A stretch of DNA of 46,707 bases from an uncultured Collinsella sp. (lineage in GTDB: Bacteria; Actinomycetota; Coriobacteriia; Coriobacteriales; Coriobacteriaceae): assembly GCA_900542325.1 (NCBI GenBank), contig UQMY01000019.1, positions 1-46,707 of the forward strand, written 5' to 3'. The position numbers and the translations under genes are program-made. The notes under the pieces are model-generated. The model was not told the DNA's origin and searched no databases. It worked only from the letters and a program-made list of their open reading frames with translations. Shown piece by piece: positions 32,955 through 41,776 of this stretch; within the stretch, counting starts at the first letter, position 1; every line of letters begins with the position of its first letter.

Positions 32955-33965
32955 ATGGCTCGCGAGGGCGCTCGTTCTAAGGATTCTGCCAAGCCTGGCA
33001 TCAAGGAAGTTGCAGCGGTGGCGGGGGTTTCGCCTACTACGGTATCTCGCGTGCTTAATAATCGCGGCTACATTAGTCAGGAAACCCGCGATAAAGTCCA
33101 TGCGGCGATGGAGCGCATCAATTACACGCCCAACGATATCGCCCGTGCCATGCTCAACGGTCGCCTGAACCTTATCGGCATGATCGTTCCCTTTGTGAGC
33201 AGCCCGTTCCATGCTCAGGTTGTGCAGGCGGTCGAGCGCACGTTGGCGGAAAACGGCTTTAAGATGTTGCTGTGCAACAGCGCCAATCGACCCGATCTTG
33301 AGCGTTCCTATATTGACATGCTCCGCCGCAATATGGTCGACGGCGTAATCGTCAACTCCCTCAATATCGGTGCCGAGGCATATGCCGAGATGGGCTTGAG
33401 CCTGGTTGGCATCGACTGCGATCTTGGCGAGGGCTCTGTCCAGATTGCAAGTGACAGCTATGGCATCGGCGAGCTCGCCACGCGCCGTCTGATTGATGAC
33501 GGCTGCAGGCGTATCCTGTGCCTGCGCAGCAATAGTCGCATGCGCATGCCTGCCAATAAGCGTACCGATGCCTACCTCGATGTTGTTGAGCAGGCCGGTT
33601 TGCCCGCGCTTGTCCGTGAGGTCGAGTTCGTTAAGCCCGACGACGAAAAGGGCGCGGTCGTTGCGAAGATCCTCGATGAGAACCCCGATGTTGACGGCAT
33701 CTTTGCGGGAGACGATACGATGGCGGCCATCTGTCTCAACGTGATGAAGCAGCGCGGCTTGAGCGCTCCAGACGACATTAAGGTCGTGGGTGCGGATGGT
33801 GCCCACCGTACCATGACGTTTATGCCTGACTTAACAACCGTGCGTCAAGATATCGATCGCATAGGAAAGCTCGCGGCCCAATCCATCATCGCTCTTGTTA
33901 ACGGTGAAAAGCCCGAATCGAATACCAAGCTTCCCGTCGAACTTATCGAGGGCAAAACCGCGTAA
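32955..33965 (+). CDS. LacI-family transcriptional regulator of the sucrose locus
   Basis: 336 aa. N-terminal HTH IKEVAAVAGVSPTTVSRVLNN (16-36) with the hinge helix YTPNDIARAMLNGR, then a periplasmic-binding-protein-like sensor domain (LIGMIVPFVSSPFHAQVVQA, DGIFAGDDTMA, TTVRQD). SD GAGGGGAGGG. Located just before two GH32 genes and a sucrose-type PTS, with matching operators upstream of itself and of the first GH32 gene, so it is most likely the locus repressor relieved by sucrose, sucrose 6-phosphate or fructose. Ligand identity is inferred. Confidence 0.92.
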   Translation: MAREGARSKDSAKPGIKEVAAVAGVSPTTVSRVLNNRGYISQETRDKVHAAMERINYTPNDIARAMLNGRLNLIGMIVPFVSSPFHAQVVQAVERTLAENGFKMLLCNSANRPDLERSYIDMLRRNMVDGVIVNSLNIGAEAYAEMGLSLVGIDCDLGEGSVQIASDSYGIGELATRRLIDDGCRRILCLRSNSRMRMPANKRTDAYLDVVEQAGLPALVREVEFVKPDDEKGAVVAKILDENPDVDGIFAGDDTMAAICLNVMKQRGLSAPDDIKVVGADGAHRTMTFMPDLTTVRQDIDRIGKLAAQSIIALVNGEKPESNTKLPVELIEGKTA

Positions 33966-34004
33966 TTCGCCCCGTGCCAAAAGAATCCCTCAAACGCCAC
34001 CGAT

Positions 34005-34036
34005 AACCGTTCGCCGGCATATGTCAACCGTTTGCC
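34005..34036. promoter_or_regulatory. Paired ACCGTT boxes around GCATAT, upstream of the GH32-PTS operon
   Basis: AACCGTT at 34005-34011 and AACCGTTT at 34026-34033, 21 bp apart with GGCATAT between. A very similar pair (20-bp spacing, CGCATAT between) lies downstream of the operon at 38621. Possible second regulator site or a small repeat. Confidence 0.4.
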
Positions 34037-34066
34037 GACGACTGGAACTGCGAAAAGACGTATGGA

Positions 34067-34102
34067 TATGAAAACGTTTGACATATGAAAACGTTTGACA
34101 TA
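34067..34102. promoter_or_regulatory. Tandem LacI-type operators before the first GH32 gene
   Basis: TATGAAAACGTTTGACATA occurs twice, at 34067-34085 and 34084-34102, with AAACGTTT cores exactly 17 bp apart. They end 47 bp before the ATG. A related single copy lies before the LacI gene at 32917. Confidence 0.8.
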
Positions 34103-34149
34103 TCTTGCAGATGTACCGAGTTAGTATCTCGACGGAAAGGAAGTCTCGG

Positions 34150-35532
34150 ATGCATAAGGTGTATTACCAGCCTGAGGGAATTTGGGTAGGCGACATCATG
34201 CCGTACGGCGAGGACGGCACGTTCTATCTCTATCATCAGCGTGACACGCGTAACCCCGAACCTTTCGGAGAGCCGTTTGGCTGGGCACTCGCGACGACCA
34301 AGGATTTCGTCAACTACAAGGACTTTGGCGAGAGCCTTGAGCGTGGCGGCGACGAGGAGGTCGACCAGTACGTTTATGCCGGCACGGTGTTTAAGGTGGG
34401 CGACAAGTACCATGCGCTCTACACTGGTTGCAATCGTGATAAGGTCCGCGCACGTTTGATGAAGCAGGTTCTTCTTCACGCAACGAGTGACGACGCCGTC
34501 AAGTGGGAGAAGAACATCGCCGAGACGCTGCTTCCGCCCCAGGAGGGTTACGATGACCGCAACTGGCGCGATCCCTTTGTGCTTTGGGATGAGGAGAACG
34601 AAGAGTACATGCTCATCCTCGGCACGCGTGTGGGCGAGGACAAGCGTCTGATGACCGGTCGTCTGGTCAAGTTCACCTCCAAGGACCTGGATACCTGGGA
34701 GTTCCAGGGCGACTGGTGGAATCCGGGCCTGTACACCATGTTTGAGATGCCTGATCTCTTTAAGATGGGCGACTGGTGGTATCTGGTGTTCTCTGAGTAC
34801 AGTGATGGCAACAAGACCCGTTACCGCATGTCTCGCTCTATCAACGGTCCCTGGATTACTCCTGCGGACGATTCCTTCGATGGCCGCGCGTACTATGCCG
34901 CACGTACCGCATTTGATGGCGAGCGCCGCGTTCTCTTTGGTTGGGTTCCTACGCGTGACGAGGGCGGCGACCCCAGCTCTTACCTGTGGGGTGGCACCTT
35001 TATGCCCCTCGAGATCGTTCAGCGTGCCGACGGAACGCTTGGCACCAAACTCCCCGACAGCATGCTTGGCGCCTTTGGCGAGGCTAAGGCAGTCGAGGCC
35101 TTTGAGCTTTCCTGCGAGTCGGGCAAGGTCGAGCAGGTGCTCGCTGCGGACGCCGGCTCTACCTATATGCTTGACGCCGACATCGAGCTCGGTGGCGACG
35201 CCGCGGGCTTCTCGGTGAAGTTTGCCGAGGACGCCGAGTCCGGTCTTGCCTACGAGTTCCGCGCCAATCTGCGTGAGGGCAAGCTCGAGTTTACGGCAGC
35301 CCCCCAGTATCCGTGGTTCCAGGTCAACAACATGGGTCTCGACCGTCCGCTTTTCTTTACGGGCAACGGAACTCATCACGTGCGCCTGGTAGTCGACGAC
35401 GACATCGCGACCATCTTTATCGATGATGTTGCACTCAATGCGCGTTTCTGCAACAAGCAGGGGCAGGGCGTCGCGCTGACGGTCACTGACGGTACGCTCA
35501 AGTGCGCTAACGCAACAATCGCGTCTCTGTAA
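34150..35532 (+). CDS. GH32-family glycoside hydrolase, non-canonical motifs
   Basis: 460 aa: five-bladed propeller plus C-terminal beta-sandwich. The three acidic positions of GH32 are visible but in altered contexts: GIWVGDIMPYG (D15) where ScrB has W-x-NDPNG, WRDPF (R140 D141) and FEMPDLF (E199) in place of ECPD. So it should act on fructosyl linkages, but perhaps on a substrate other than sucrose 6-phosphate (fructan, or a modified sucrose). It is the first gene of an operon with a sucrose-type EIIBC and a canonical ScrB, directly behind tandem LacI operators. ATG 34150 has SD AAAGGAAG. Confidence 0.85.
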   Translation: MHKVYYQPEGIWVGDIMPYGEDGTFYLYHQRDTRNPEPFGEPFGWALATTKDFVNYKDFGESLERGGDEEVDQYVYAGTVFKVGDKYHALYTGCNRDKVRARLMKQVLLHATSDDAVKWEKNIAETLLPPQEGYDDRNWRDPFVLWDEENEEYMLILGTRVGEDKRLMTGRLVKFTSKDLDTWEFQGDWWNPGLYTMFEMPDLFKMGDWWYLVFSEYSDGNKTRYRMSRSINGPWITPADDSFDGRAYYAARTAFDGERRVLFGWVPTRDEGGDPSSYLWGGTFMPLEIVQRADGTLGTKLPDSMLGAFGEAKAVEAFELSCESGKVEQVLAADAGSTYMLDADIELGGDAAGFSVKFAEDAESGLAYEFRANLREGKLEFTAAPQYPWFQVNNMGLDRPLFFTGNGTHHVRLVVDDDIATIFIDDVALNARFCNKQGQGVALTVTDGTLKCANATIASL

Positions 35533-35577
35533 TGGCGACGAATCGTCTTATGATTTCGTAAGGGAATGGAGAGGAAC

Positions 35578-37029
35578 ATGGACTACAAAGTAGTGTCTCA
35601 GCAAGTCGTCGACAACGTCGGCGGTCTGGAGAACATCGAGGGCGCCACGCACTGTGTTACGCGTCTTCGTCTGGTGCTCAAGGACACGAGCAAGTACAAC
35701 AAGGCCGAGCTCGAGAACATCGATGGCGTCAAGGGCGTTCTGTATAACAGCGGCCAGCTCATGATCATCTTTGGTGCCGGTACCGTTAACAAGGTCTACG
35801 ATGAGTTTATGGCTCTGACAGGTGTCAAGGAGATTAGCGCTTCCGAGGTCAAGGGAGCCGAGGCGGACAAGAAGGGCAAGATCTTCTCGGTTCTCAAGGT
35901 ATTCTCCGACATCTTTATTCCCATCATCCCCGCCTTCGTCGGCGCTGCTATCATCATCGGCCTTAAGTCGCTGATCGTTGCCAACGGCCTCTTTGGCATG
36001 GAGGGCAGCCTTGCCGATCACAGCGAGTTCCTCAAGAACCTCGCAAGCTTCTTTGCCATTATTGCCACTACGTTTGATTACCTGCCTGTCCTGGTGATGT
36101 ACAGTGCGGTTAAGCGTTTTGGCGGCAACCCGATCCTGGGTATCCTCGTCGGCATTGTCATGGTTCACCCGAGCCTTATGAACCGCAACACGTTCGTTTT
36201 GGATCCGACGGGCGCTGAGTATTGGAACTTCGGTCCGCTTTCCATTCCCATGGTTGCTTTCCAGGGTGGCGTATTCCCCGCAATCCTGACTGCCTGGTTT
36301 ATGGCCAAGGTCGAGAAGATTGCCCAGAAGTACATCCCCGAGGTCGTCTCGTTCGTCTTTGTCCCGACCGTCACCCTGATTCTTGCCAACGTTGCCCTGT
36401 TCACCGTGTTTGGCCCGCTCGGCAACCTGATCGGCGATGTTCTCGCTGGCGTGATCGACGTCCTGTACAACAGGATGGGTGTCTTTGGTGCCTTTGTCTT
36501 CGCCGCGTTCTTGCAGCCGCTCGTCGTTACCGGTACGCATCAGTTCATCCAGGGTATCGAGGCCAACCTCGTTGCAACCACCGGTTTCAATTACATCCAG
36601 GCCATCTGGTCGGTTTCCATCATCGCCCAGGGCGGCGGCGCCATCGGCATGTATCTCATTCACAAGAAGCATTCCAAAGAGCGCAACATCTGCATGTCGT
36701 CTTTTATCCCGACGCTGGTCGGAATCTCCGAGCCCGCCATCTTTGCTGCAAACATGCGCTACTCGATCATTCCGTTCATCTGCGCTTGCATCGGTGCAGG
36801 CTGCGGCGGTGCCTTCGTGAAGCTCTTTGAGGTGCGCGCTATCGGCCAGGGTCTGACCGGCGTACTTGGCCTGCTCATCGTCACGCCCGAGACCCTCGTG
36901 TGGTATGTGGCTGGCAATCTGATCGCTTTCTTCGTCCCGATCATCCTGATCTTTGCCTACAACAAGGCAAAGGGCGTTCCGACCACCGATGAAGAGGGTG
37001 CAGGCGCCGGCTTTGATGTCAGCTTCTAA
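35578..37029 (+). CDS. PTS system sucrose/beta-glucoside-type EIIBC component
   Basis: 483 aa. EIIB domain first: phosphorylated Cys26 in THCVTRLRL. EIIC follows with about ten TM segments and the sugar-binding GISEPAIFAANMRY signature; family-typical GTHQFIQGIEANLVA is also present. There is no EIIA domain, as in sucrose EIIBC proteins that borrow EIIA-Glc. It takes up and phosphorylates its sugar, most likely sucrose, giving sucrose 6-phosphate for the downstream ScrB. ATG at 35578 is preferred over one 12 bp upstream, which overlaps the SD GGAGAGG. It lies 45 nt after the first GH32 gene. Confidence 0.92.
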   Translation: MDYKVVSQQVVDNVGGLENIEGATHCVTRLRLVLKDTSKYNKAELENIDGVKGVLYNSGQLMIIFGAGTVNKVYDEFMALTGVKEISASEVKGAEADKKGKIFSVLKVFSDIFIPIIPAFVGAAIIIGLKSLIVANGLFGMEGSLADHSEFLKNLASFFAIIATTFDYLPVLVMYSAVKRFGGNPILGILVGIVMVHPSLMNRNTFVLDPTGAEYWNFGPLSIPMVAFQGGVFPAILTAWFMAKVEKIAQKYIPEVVSFVFVPTVTLILANVALFTVFGPLGNLIGDVLAGVIDVLYNRMGVFGAFVFAAFLQPLVVTGTHQFIQGIEANLVATTGFNYIQAIWSVSIIAQGGGAIGMYLIHKKHSKERNICMSSFIPTLVGISEPAIFAANMRYSIIPFICACIGAGCGGAFVKLFEVRAIGQGLTGVLGLLIVTPETLVWYVAGNLIAFFVPIILIFAYNKAKGVPTTDEEGAGAGFDVSF

Positions 37030-37066
37030 TCCAGATCCGTCAAGGTAATGTACGGGTTGACCTGTT

Positions 37067-37108
37067 GGAGAAGGGCGTTTGGCTCGCATGGGCCGGGCGT
37101 CCTTCTCC
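37067..37108 (+). other. Intercistronic hairpin between EIIBC and ScrB genes
   Basis: GGAGAAGG (37067-37074) pairs with CCTTCTCC (37101-37108), extended inward by CG/CG. It lies 20 nt before the ScrB start. No T-run; probably adjusts relative expression. Confidence 0.5.
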
Positions 37109-37128
37109 TCTACAAGAAGGACGATTGA

Positions 37129-38571
37129 ATGTTCGATCAAAAACATAGGGTGACGCGCTCGGACTACGAGCTATGGCGTGCCGGGCAGGATGAGACTGCG
37201 GCTCGCATCGCGGCTGACCCCGATAGACTTCTGTTCCATGCGGAGCCCGAGCTTGGCTGGCTCAATGATCCCAACGGTTTGGTGCAGGTTGGTGATACAT
37301 ACCACATCTATCACCAATACGATCCGTTTGATGCCGCGCACGGCGGACCGGTGCTGTGGAATCATCTGACGACGAAGGACTTTGTGACGTACGAGAACCG
37401 CGGTCCCGCGCTATTCCCCGATTCAGATCTAGACTCGAGCGGTGCGTATTCGGGGTCTGCATTTATGCACGACGGCAAGATTCACTACTTCTATACCGGT
37501 AACGTCAAGCATTTTGACCGCGATGATTATGACTATGTGCTGACAGGGCGCGACCAAAATCAGATTCACATGGTTACCGAGAACCCCGATAAATTGGGGG
37601 AGAAGCACATAGCTGTTGGTCCGGTCGATTACCCCGACGATATTAGTACGCACGTGCGCGACCCCAAGATCCTGGAGCACGACGGTATCTACTATATGGT
37701 TCTTGGTGCTCGTACGAAAGACGACCGCGGTTGCGTGCTCGTCTATACCTCGCACGATCTTGAGTGCTGGAAATATGCGACGCGTATCGAGCTCGGCGAG
37801 AAGTTCGGTTTTATGTGGGAGTGCCCCGATCTGTTTGAGCTTGATGGCGAGCTTATTCTCGTTTGCTGCCCGCAGGGCGTGCCCGCCGATGGTTGGCGTT
37901 ACCAAAACCCGCATCAGTGCGTGTGGTTTCGTATTGAGGCCGATTGGGAGGCGCCTAGCTTTAAAATCGCCGGGCAGGGTATGCCCCCGATGGTCGATGC
38001 GGGTTTTGACTTCTATGCCCCTCAATCATTTGCAGATGCCGACGGTCGACGGATTATGATCGGTTGGGCCGGCTGCCCCGATGCAACGGCTCAAAACCCG
38101 ACGGTGGAACGCGGATGGCAGTGCGCGCTTACCGTGCCGAGGGTGCTGAATATGCGCGACGGTAAGCTCTGTCAGTGGCCCGCGCGCGAGGTTGAGCAAC
38201 TGCGCAAGGAGCGTGTTTCGGTGACCGCCGGAGAGACCGTCGGCTCTCCTGGTCGACTGTTTGATGCCGTCGTGTCGTGCCGGGGGACGAAGTCCATTGA
38301 GCTGGAAGTTCGTGAGGGCGTTGTCGTGTGCTTTGCCAGCGGAATGCTCACACTTGATATGGGCGATGAGGGCTATGGACGCGATAAGAGGTCGGTTGAG
38401 CTCGACGAGCTTTACTGCCTGCGAGTCCTTTCGGATGCCACGATGCTCGAGGTATTTGTCAACGACGGCGAGGTTGCGCTTACGAGCCGCACCTATTCGT
38501 CTGCGGCGCCGGCGATGCAGTTGCGCGCCGAGGGCGACGCCTCGATGGAGTTTTACCGTCTGGCTCGCTAG
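37129..38571 (+). CDS. scrB: Sucrose-6-phosphate hydrolase (GH32)
   Basis: 480 aa with the canonical GH32 triad: WLNDPNG (nucleophile D47), HVRDPK (R177 D178) and WECPDLF (acid/base E231), then FYAPQSF and the C-terminal sandwich. It splits sucrose 6-phosphate into glucose 6-phosphate and fructose in the cytosol. SD AGAAGGA. Third gene of the LacI-controlled operon. A second, divergent GH32 enzyme is two genes upstream; this one is the more likely true ScrB. Confidence 0.92.
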   Translation: MFDQKHRVTRSDYELWRAGQDETAARIAADPDRLLFHAEPELGWLNDPNGLVQVGDTYHIYHQYDPFDAAHGGPVLWNHLTTKDFVTYENRGPALFPDSDLDSSGAYSGSAFMHDGKIHYFYTGNVKHFDRDDYDYVLTGRDQNQIHMVTENPDKLGEKHIAVGPVDYPDDISTHVRDPKILEHDGIYYMVLGARTKDDRGCVLVYTSHDLECWKYATRIELGEKFGFMWECPDLFELDGELILVCCPQGVPADGWRYQNPHQCVWFRIEADWEAPSFKIAGQGMPPMVDAGFDFYAPQSFADADGRRIMIGWAGCPDATAQNPTVERGWQCALTVPRVLNMRDGKLCQWPAREVEQLRKERVSVTAGETVGSPGRLFDAVVSCRGTKSIELEVREGVVVCFASGMLTLDMGDEGYGRDKRSVELDELYCLRVLSDATMLEVFVNDGEVALTSRTYSSAAPAMQLRAEGDASMEFYRLAR

Positions 38572-38620
38572 CCGCATTGTGAGTGACCATGGCGTTTTGG
38601 ATACACGGGCTTTCTTGGTG

Positions 38621-38653
38621 GCTACCGTTTATCGCATATAGCTACCGTTTGCG
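38621..38653. repeat. 20-bp spaced GCTACCGTTT repeat
   Basis: GCTACCGTTT at 38621-38630 and 38641-38650 with ATCGCATATA between. Resembles the paired ACCGTT boxes at 34005. It lies between ScrB and the DegV gene. Confidence 0.5.
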
Positions 38654-38837
38654 GAGTAAGTAACACTCATTACTAAACCGTGTAGAATCTCATGCAAGCA
38701 CGGAGTATTTCAGGGAGACGCTGTCCTTTGTTGTGGCGAAGGGCGGCGTCTCTCTGGTGCTTGGGAGTCGTTGTTCAATTGGGCGACGGGCGTGCGCGTG
38801 TAATACATATCCAACGTCGAGATGGGTCGTGAAGATA

Positions 38838-39692
38838 ATGGGCAAGTACGTAATCGTGGTTGAGTCTGGTTCGGATGTGACGCCGGAGCTCTGTGAACGC
38901 TATGGTATCGTGCGCGTGCCTATGCATGTCACGATTGGTGACGAGACCGTCGAGGACGGCTCGATCGATCCGCTTGAGATTTATTCGCGCTGCAACGAGT
39001 TTGGCGTGATGCCCAAGACCAGTGGCTGCGCGCCTGCGGATTTTGCTCACGTGTACGACCGCATTCACGCCGAGCAGCCCGACGCGACCATTTTGCATCT
39101 CGCGTATTCCGAGGCCACGACCTGCTCGCATCAGTCCTCAAAGATTGCGGCCCAGGGGCGCGACTACGTGTTCTCCATGGACACGCGCTTTGTCTCGGTA
39201 GGCCAGTCGCTCGTTGTCGTCGAGACCGCCAAGTATATTGAGGCTCACCCCGATGCCACCGTCGACGAGATCTTTGCATTTACGAACTCCGTCATGGACC
39301 GCGTGCTGTTGGGCTTTGTTCCTACCGACCTTGCCTTCCTTAAGGCAGGTGGTCGCTTGTCCAACGTCGCGTTCCTAGGCGCCCATCTGCTCAAGATTAA
39401 GCCCTGCATTGAGGTGACAGGCGGCAAGTTCGTGGCGACTAAGAAATTCCACGGCTCTATGCTCAAGTGCGCCCGCGCCTTTATTGACCACATGGTTGCG
39501 AAGGGCGAGATCGACTACTCGCACATTGGTTTGGCGTATTCGGTGGGCCTTTCGGAGGAACTGCGCGACGACATGGAAGTCTATGCGCACGATCTGGGCT
39601 TTAAGGACGTTACTTGGACTCAGGTCGGCGGCGTCATCTCGAGCCATTGCGGCCCGACCGCCTTTGGTGCGGTGCTTACGCTTAAAGCGTAA
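38838..39692 (+). CDS. DegV-family fatty-acid-binding protein
   Basis: 284 aa. N-terminal VIVVESGSDVTPEL with the Ser/Asp of the lipid-carboxylate site, MPKTSGCAPADF (TS motif), KAGGRLSN and the C-terminal SSHCGPTAFGAV. DegV/FakB proteins hold a fatty acid for phosphorylation by FakA before entry into phospholipid synthesis; no FakA is nearby, so the exact partner is unknown. The SD before ATG 38838 is weak (GTGAAG). Upstream a hairpin GGGAGACGC/GCGTCTCTC (38713-38754) lies in the leader. Confidence 0.9.
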   Translation: MGKYVIVVESGSDVTPELCERYGIVRVPMHVTIGDETVEDGSIDPLEIYSRCNEFGVMPKTSGCAPADFAHVYDRIHAEQPDATILHLAYSEATTCSHQSSKIAAQGRDYVFSMDTRFVSVGQSLVVVETAKYIEAHPDATVDEIFAFTNSVMDRVLLGFVPTDLAFLKAGGRLSNVAFLGAHLLKIKPCIEVTGGKFVATKKFHGSMLKCARAFIDHMVAKGEIDYSHIGLAYSVGLSEELRDDMEVYAHDLGFKDVTWTQVGGVISSHCGPTAFGAVLTLKA

Positions 39693-39880
39693 AGGCCTGG
39701 CGACTATTGATTGCTATTGCCACGGCGGCGGGCGGGTTGCGACAACCTTCCTGCCGCTTTTGCGTGGAGTCAAATAGGACGACCTAATTGACCGCTAAAC
39801 CGTTTCGCCATCATGCGTATGGGCTAGAATGGCTCTGGCATTTTAATTGGCGAAAACCAAAGAGAGGCAAGGTAGCGGGA

Positions 39881-40699
39881 ATGGCTGAGATGACGTTTGA
39901 GGGTGTGGACGCTCATCCCGAGGACTCTGCATATGCCCTGGGTCGCGTGCATTCAATCGAGACGATGGGAACGGTCGACGGACCCGGCATCCGCTTTGTG
40001 GTGTTTGTCCAGGGCTGTCCTATGCGCTGCGCGTATTGCCACAATCCTGATACCTGGTCGGTTAACGGCGGCACCATGGTGACCGTCGAGCATCTGATGG
40101 ATGAGTTCCAGAGTAACCATGAGTTCTACCGTAGCGGCGGCATTACCGTTTCGGGCGGCGAACCGCTCCTGCAGCCCGAGTTTTTGGCCGACCTGTTCCG
40201 CGTGATGCACAACAACCCCGATGGCCGCGTACACACCTGCTTAGACAGCTGTGGCTATGCGTTTGATCCCAAGCATCCGGAGAAGTTCGATGCCGTGCTC
40301 AACGAGACCGATATGGTGCTGCTCGACATCAAGCATGCCGATTCGGTTGAGCACAAAAAGCTGACCGGTTGCGATCCTGCGCGCATCCTGGCGTTTGGCG
40401 ATGAGCTTGCCCGTCGCAAGATTAAGGTTGTTATTCGCCATGTGGTGGTGCCGGGCATTACCGACACGGTGGAGGAGTGCGAGGCACTCGGTCGCCTGAT
40501 TGCCCCGTGGCACAACGTGGTGGGCCTGGAAATGCTGCCGTATCACACGATGGGTGTCGTCAAGTACGAGCAACTGGGCATTCCCTATAGGCTCGAGGGC
40601 GTGCCCCAGATGGATACCGCGCGCATGCCCGAGCTGCGCAACGCCGTCATGGCCGGCATGAAAAAGCGCCGTGCGGAGCTCAGGTCGGCCATCGGCTAA
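39881..40699 (+). CDS. pflA: Pyruvate formate-lyase activating enzyme (radical SAM)
   Basis: 272 aa. Radical SAM cluster motif GCPMRCAYCHNP (C46, C50, C53), then GGITVSGGEPLLQ, and LLDIKHADS. It uses S-adenosylmethionine to place the glycyl radical on PFL, here presumably on Gly58 of the separate small chain at 32401. I chose ATG 39881; in-frame sequence extends upstream but without a good SD (that before 39881 is also weak). It lies 7.2 kb from the PFL genes and likely has its own promoter. The first 20 residues are slightly longer than in E. coli PflA. Confidence 0.94.
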   Translation: MAEMTFEGVDAHPEDSAYALGRVHSIETMGTVDGPGIRFVVFVQGCPMRCAYCHNPDTWSVNGGTMVTVEHLMDEFQSNHEFYRSGGITVSGGEPLLQPEFLADLFRVMHNNPDGRVHTCLDSCGYAFDPKHPEKFDAVLNETDMVLLDIKHADSVEHKKLTGCDPARILAFGDELARRKIKVVIRHVVVPGITDTVEECEALGRLIAPWHNVVGLEMLPYHTMGVVKYEQLGIPYRLEGVPQMDTARMPELRNAVMAGMKKRRAELRSAIG

Positions 40700-40718
40700 C
40701 AAGCCCGTCCCAAATTGA

Positions 40719-40919
40719 CTACCCTTTAAGATGTGCAACAAGGCAGGCTGGATTAGCGAGGACGGTTACTATTCGACATGCGATGCGGGCCTTATCGACA
40801 TCGATGGCCGTACCTATGTCATGAGCGTCATGACATCGATGCCGTGGAGCGACCGCTCGAGTGAGGTTACGGCCGCGATTGCAAAGGCGCTGTTTGATAC
40901 GCGAGCTGCACTGGCTTAG
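40719..40919 (+). pseudogene. C-terminal remnant of a class A beta-lactamase-like serine hydrolase
   Basis: The frame reads LPFKMCNKAGWISEDGYYSTCDAGLIDIDG then a strand and helix ending AKALFDTRAALA. K-x-GW followed by DAGLI and a YVMSVMTS strand resemble the last part of Beta-lactamase2/PBP-like domains (KTG box and final beta-strands). An in-frame stop precedes it and no SD or full domain (SxxK, SDN) is present. So it is a truncated leftover starting after pflA. Less likely it is a short real gene from ATG 40731. Confidence 0.6.
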
Positions 40920-40997
40920 CGTGTTCGTTTGGCGAGGTCAAACAAAATGCTGGTACCATACCGTGGTTGAGAATTTCGTATAGGTTTGGGGAATGGT

Positions 40998-41738
40998 ATG
41001 GCTACCATCGCGATTATCGGTGCGCTCGAAAAAGAGATCATGCAGATTAAGGAAGAGCTGAGCGACGTTTGCGAGGCACGGGAGGCAGGCTTGACCGTTG
41101 TGAGCGGCGAGCTCGACGGCCTGACAGTTGTCGCCACAACGGCGGGCATGGGCACGGTGAACGCCGCCGCTGCAACACAGCACCTCATTAGCAAGTATGC
41201 TCCGCAGGCTGTTGTGTTTTCGGGCATTGCGGGCGGTTTGAACCCCAAGCTCCATATCGACGACGTGGTCATTGGCAAACGCCTGCGCTATCTGGATACC
41301 GATACCGCGCTTATCGCCGAGTCCGCACCGGGGCTTGAGGAGTTTGGTTCGACGCCCGCGCTGGTCGATATTGCCGTCGACGTGCTTGCTGAGCGTGGGT
41401 TCGTTGACGCTTCGACAAATGCAGTCGCTTCGAACGAGGGCACCAAACAGTTCTTGGTCGGCACGATTGCCACGGGTAACCGCTTTGTGACGGGCGCCGC
41501 CATGCGTAGCGACGCTATCGAAGCGACACATGCCGATTGTGTCGGCATGGAGGGCGCGGCGATTGCTCATGTCGCAACCAAAAATGGTGTCGATTGCCTG
41601 GTGTTGCGCGCTATCAGCGATAATTGTGACGAGGCGTACGATGCAATTTGCGACCGAGAGTTCGATCTGTTCGAGTACGCGCGTGTCGCAAGTAACATCA
41701 CGCTCGATATCGTCCGCCGCATTGCCGCCGCGCAATAG
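40998..41738 (+). CDS. 5'-methylthioadenosine/S-adenosylhomocysteine nucleosidase
   Basis: 246 aa nucleosidase fold. IAIIGALEKEI (catalytic Glu candidate E13), TTAGMGTVNAAAATQ, FSGIAGGLNPKLHIDDVV, the substrate-binding VGMEGAAIAHVA and RAISDNCDEA with the catalytic Asp. It cleaves MTA and SAH to adenine and thioribose products, recycling by-products of SAM and polyamine reactions. ATG 40998 has GGGG upstream; a TTG 12 bp earlier is less likely. EngB follows 38 nt later. Confidence 0.93.
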   Translation: MATIAIIGALEKEIMQIKEELSDVCEAREAGLTVVSGELDGLTVVATTAGMGTVNAAAATQHLISKYAPQAVVFSGIAGGLNPKLHIDDVVIGKRLRYLDTDTALIAESAPGLEEFGSTPALVDIAVDVLAERGFVDASTNAVASNEGTKQFLVGTIATGNRFVTGAAMRSDAIEATHADCVGMEGAAIAHVATKNGVDCLVLRAISDNCDEAYDAICDREFDLFEYARVASNITLDIVRRIAAAQ

Positions 41739-41776
41739 CGCGCTCTTTTGTAAGAACCTACGACCAAGGAGTGTCC

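Noticed and set aside
34067..34102. Tandem repeat as a CRISPR fragment
   Set aside because: Only two overlapping 19-bp units with palindromic cores in a promoter; operator explanation is better.
35548..37146. 532-aa open frame antisense to the PTS gene
   Set aside because: Same type of shadow frame; the opposite strand encodes a clear EIIBC.
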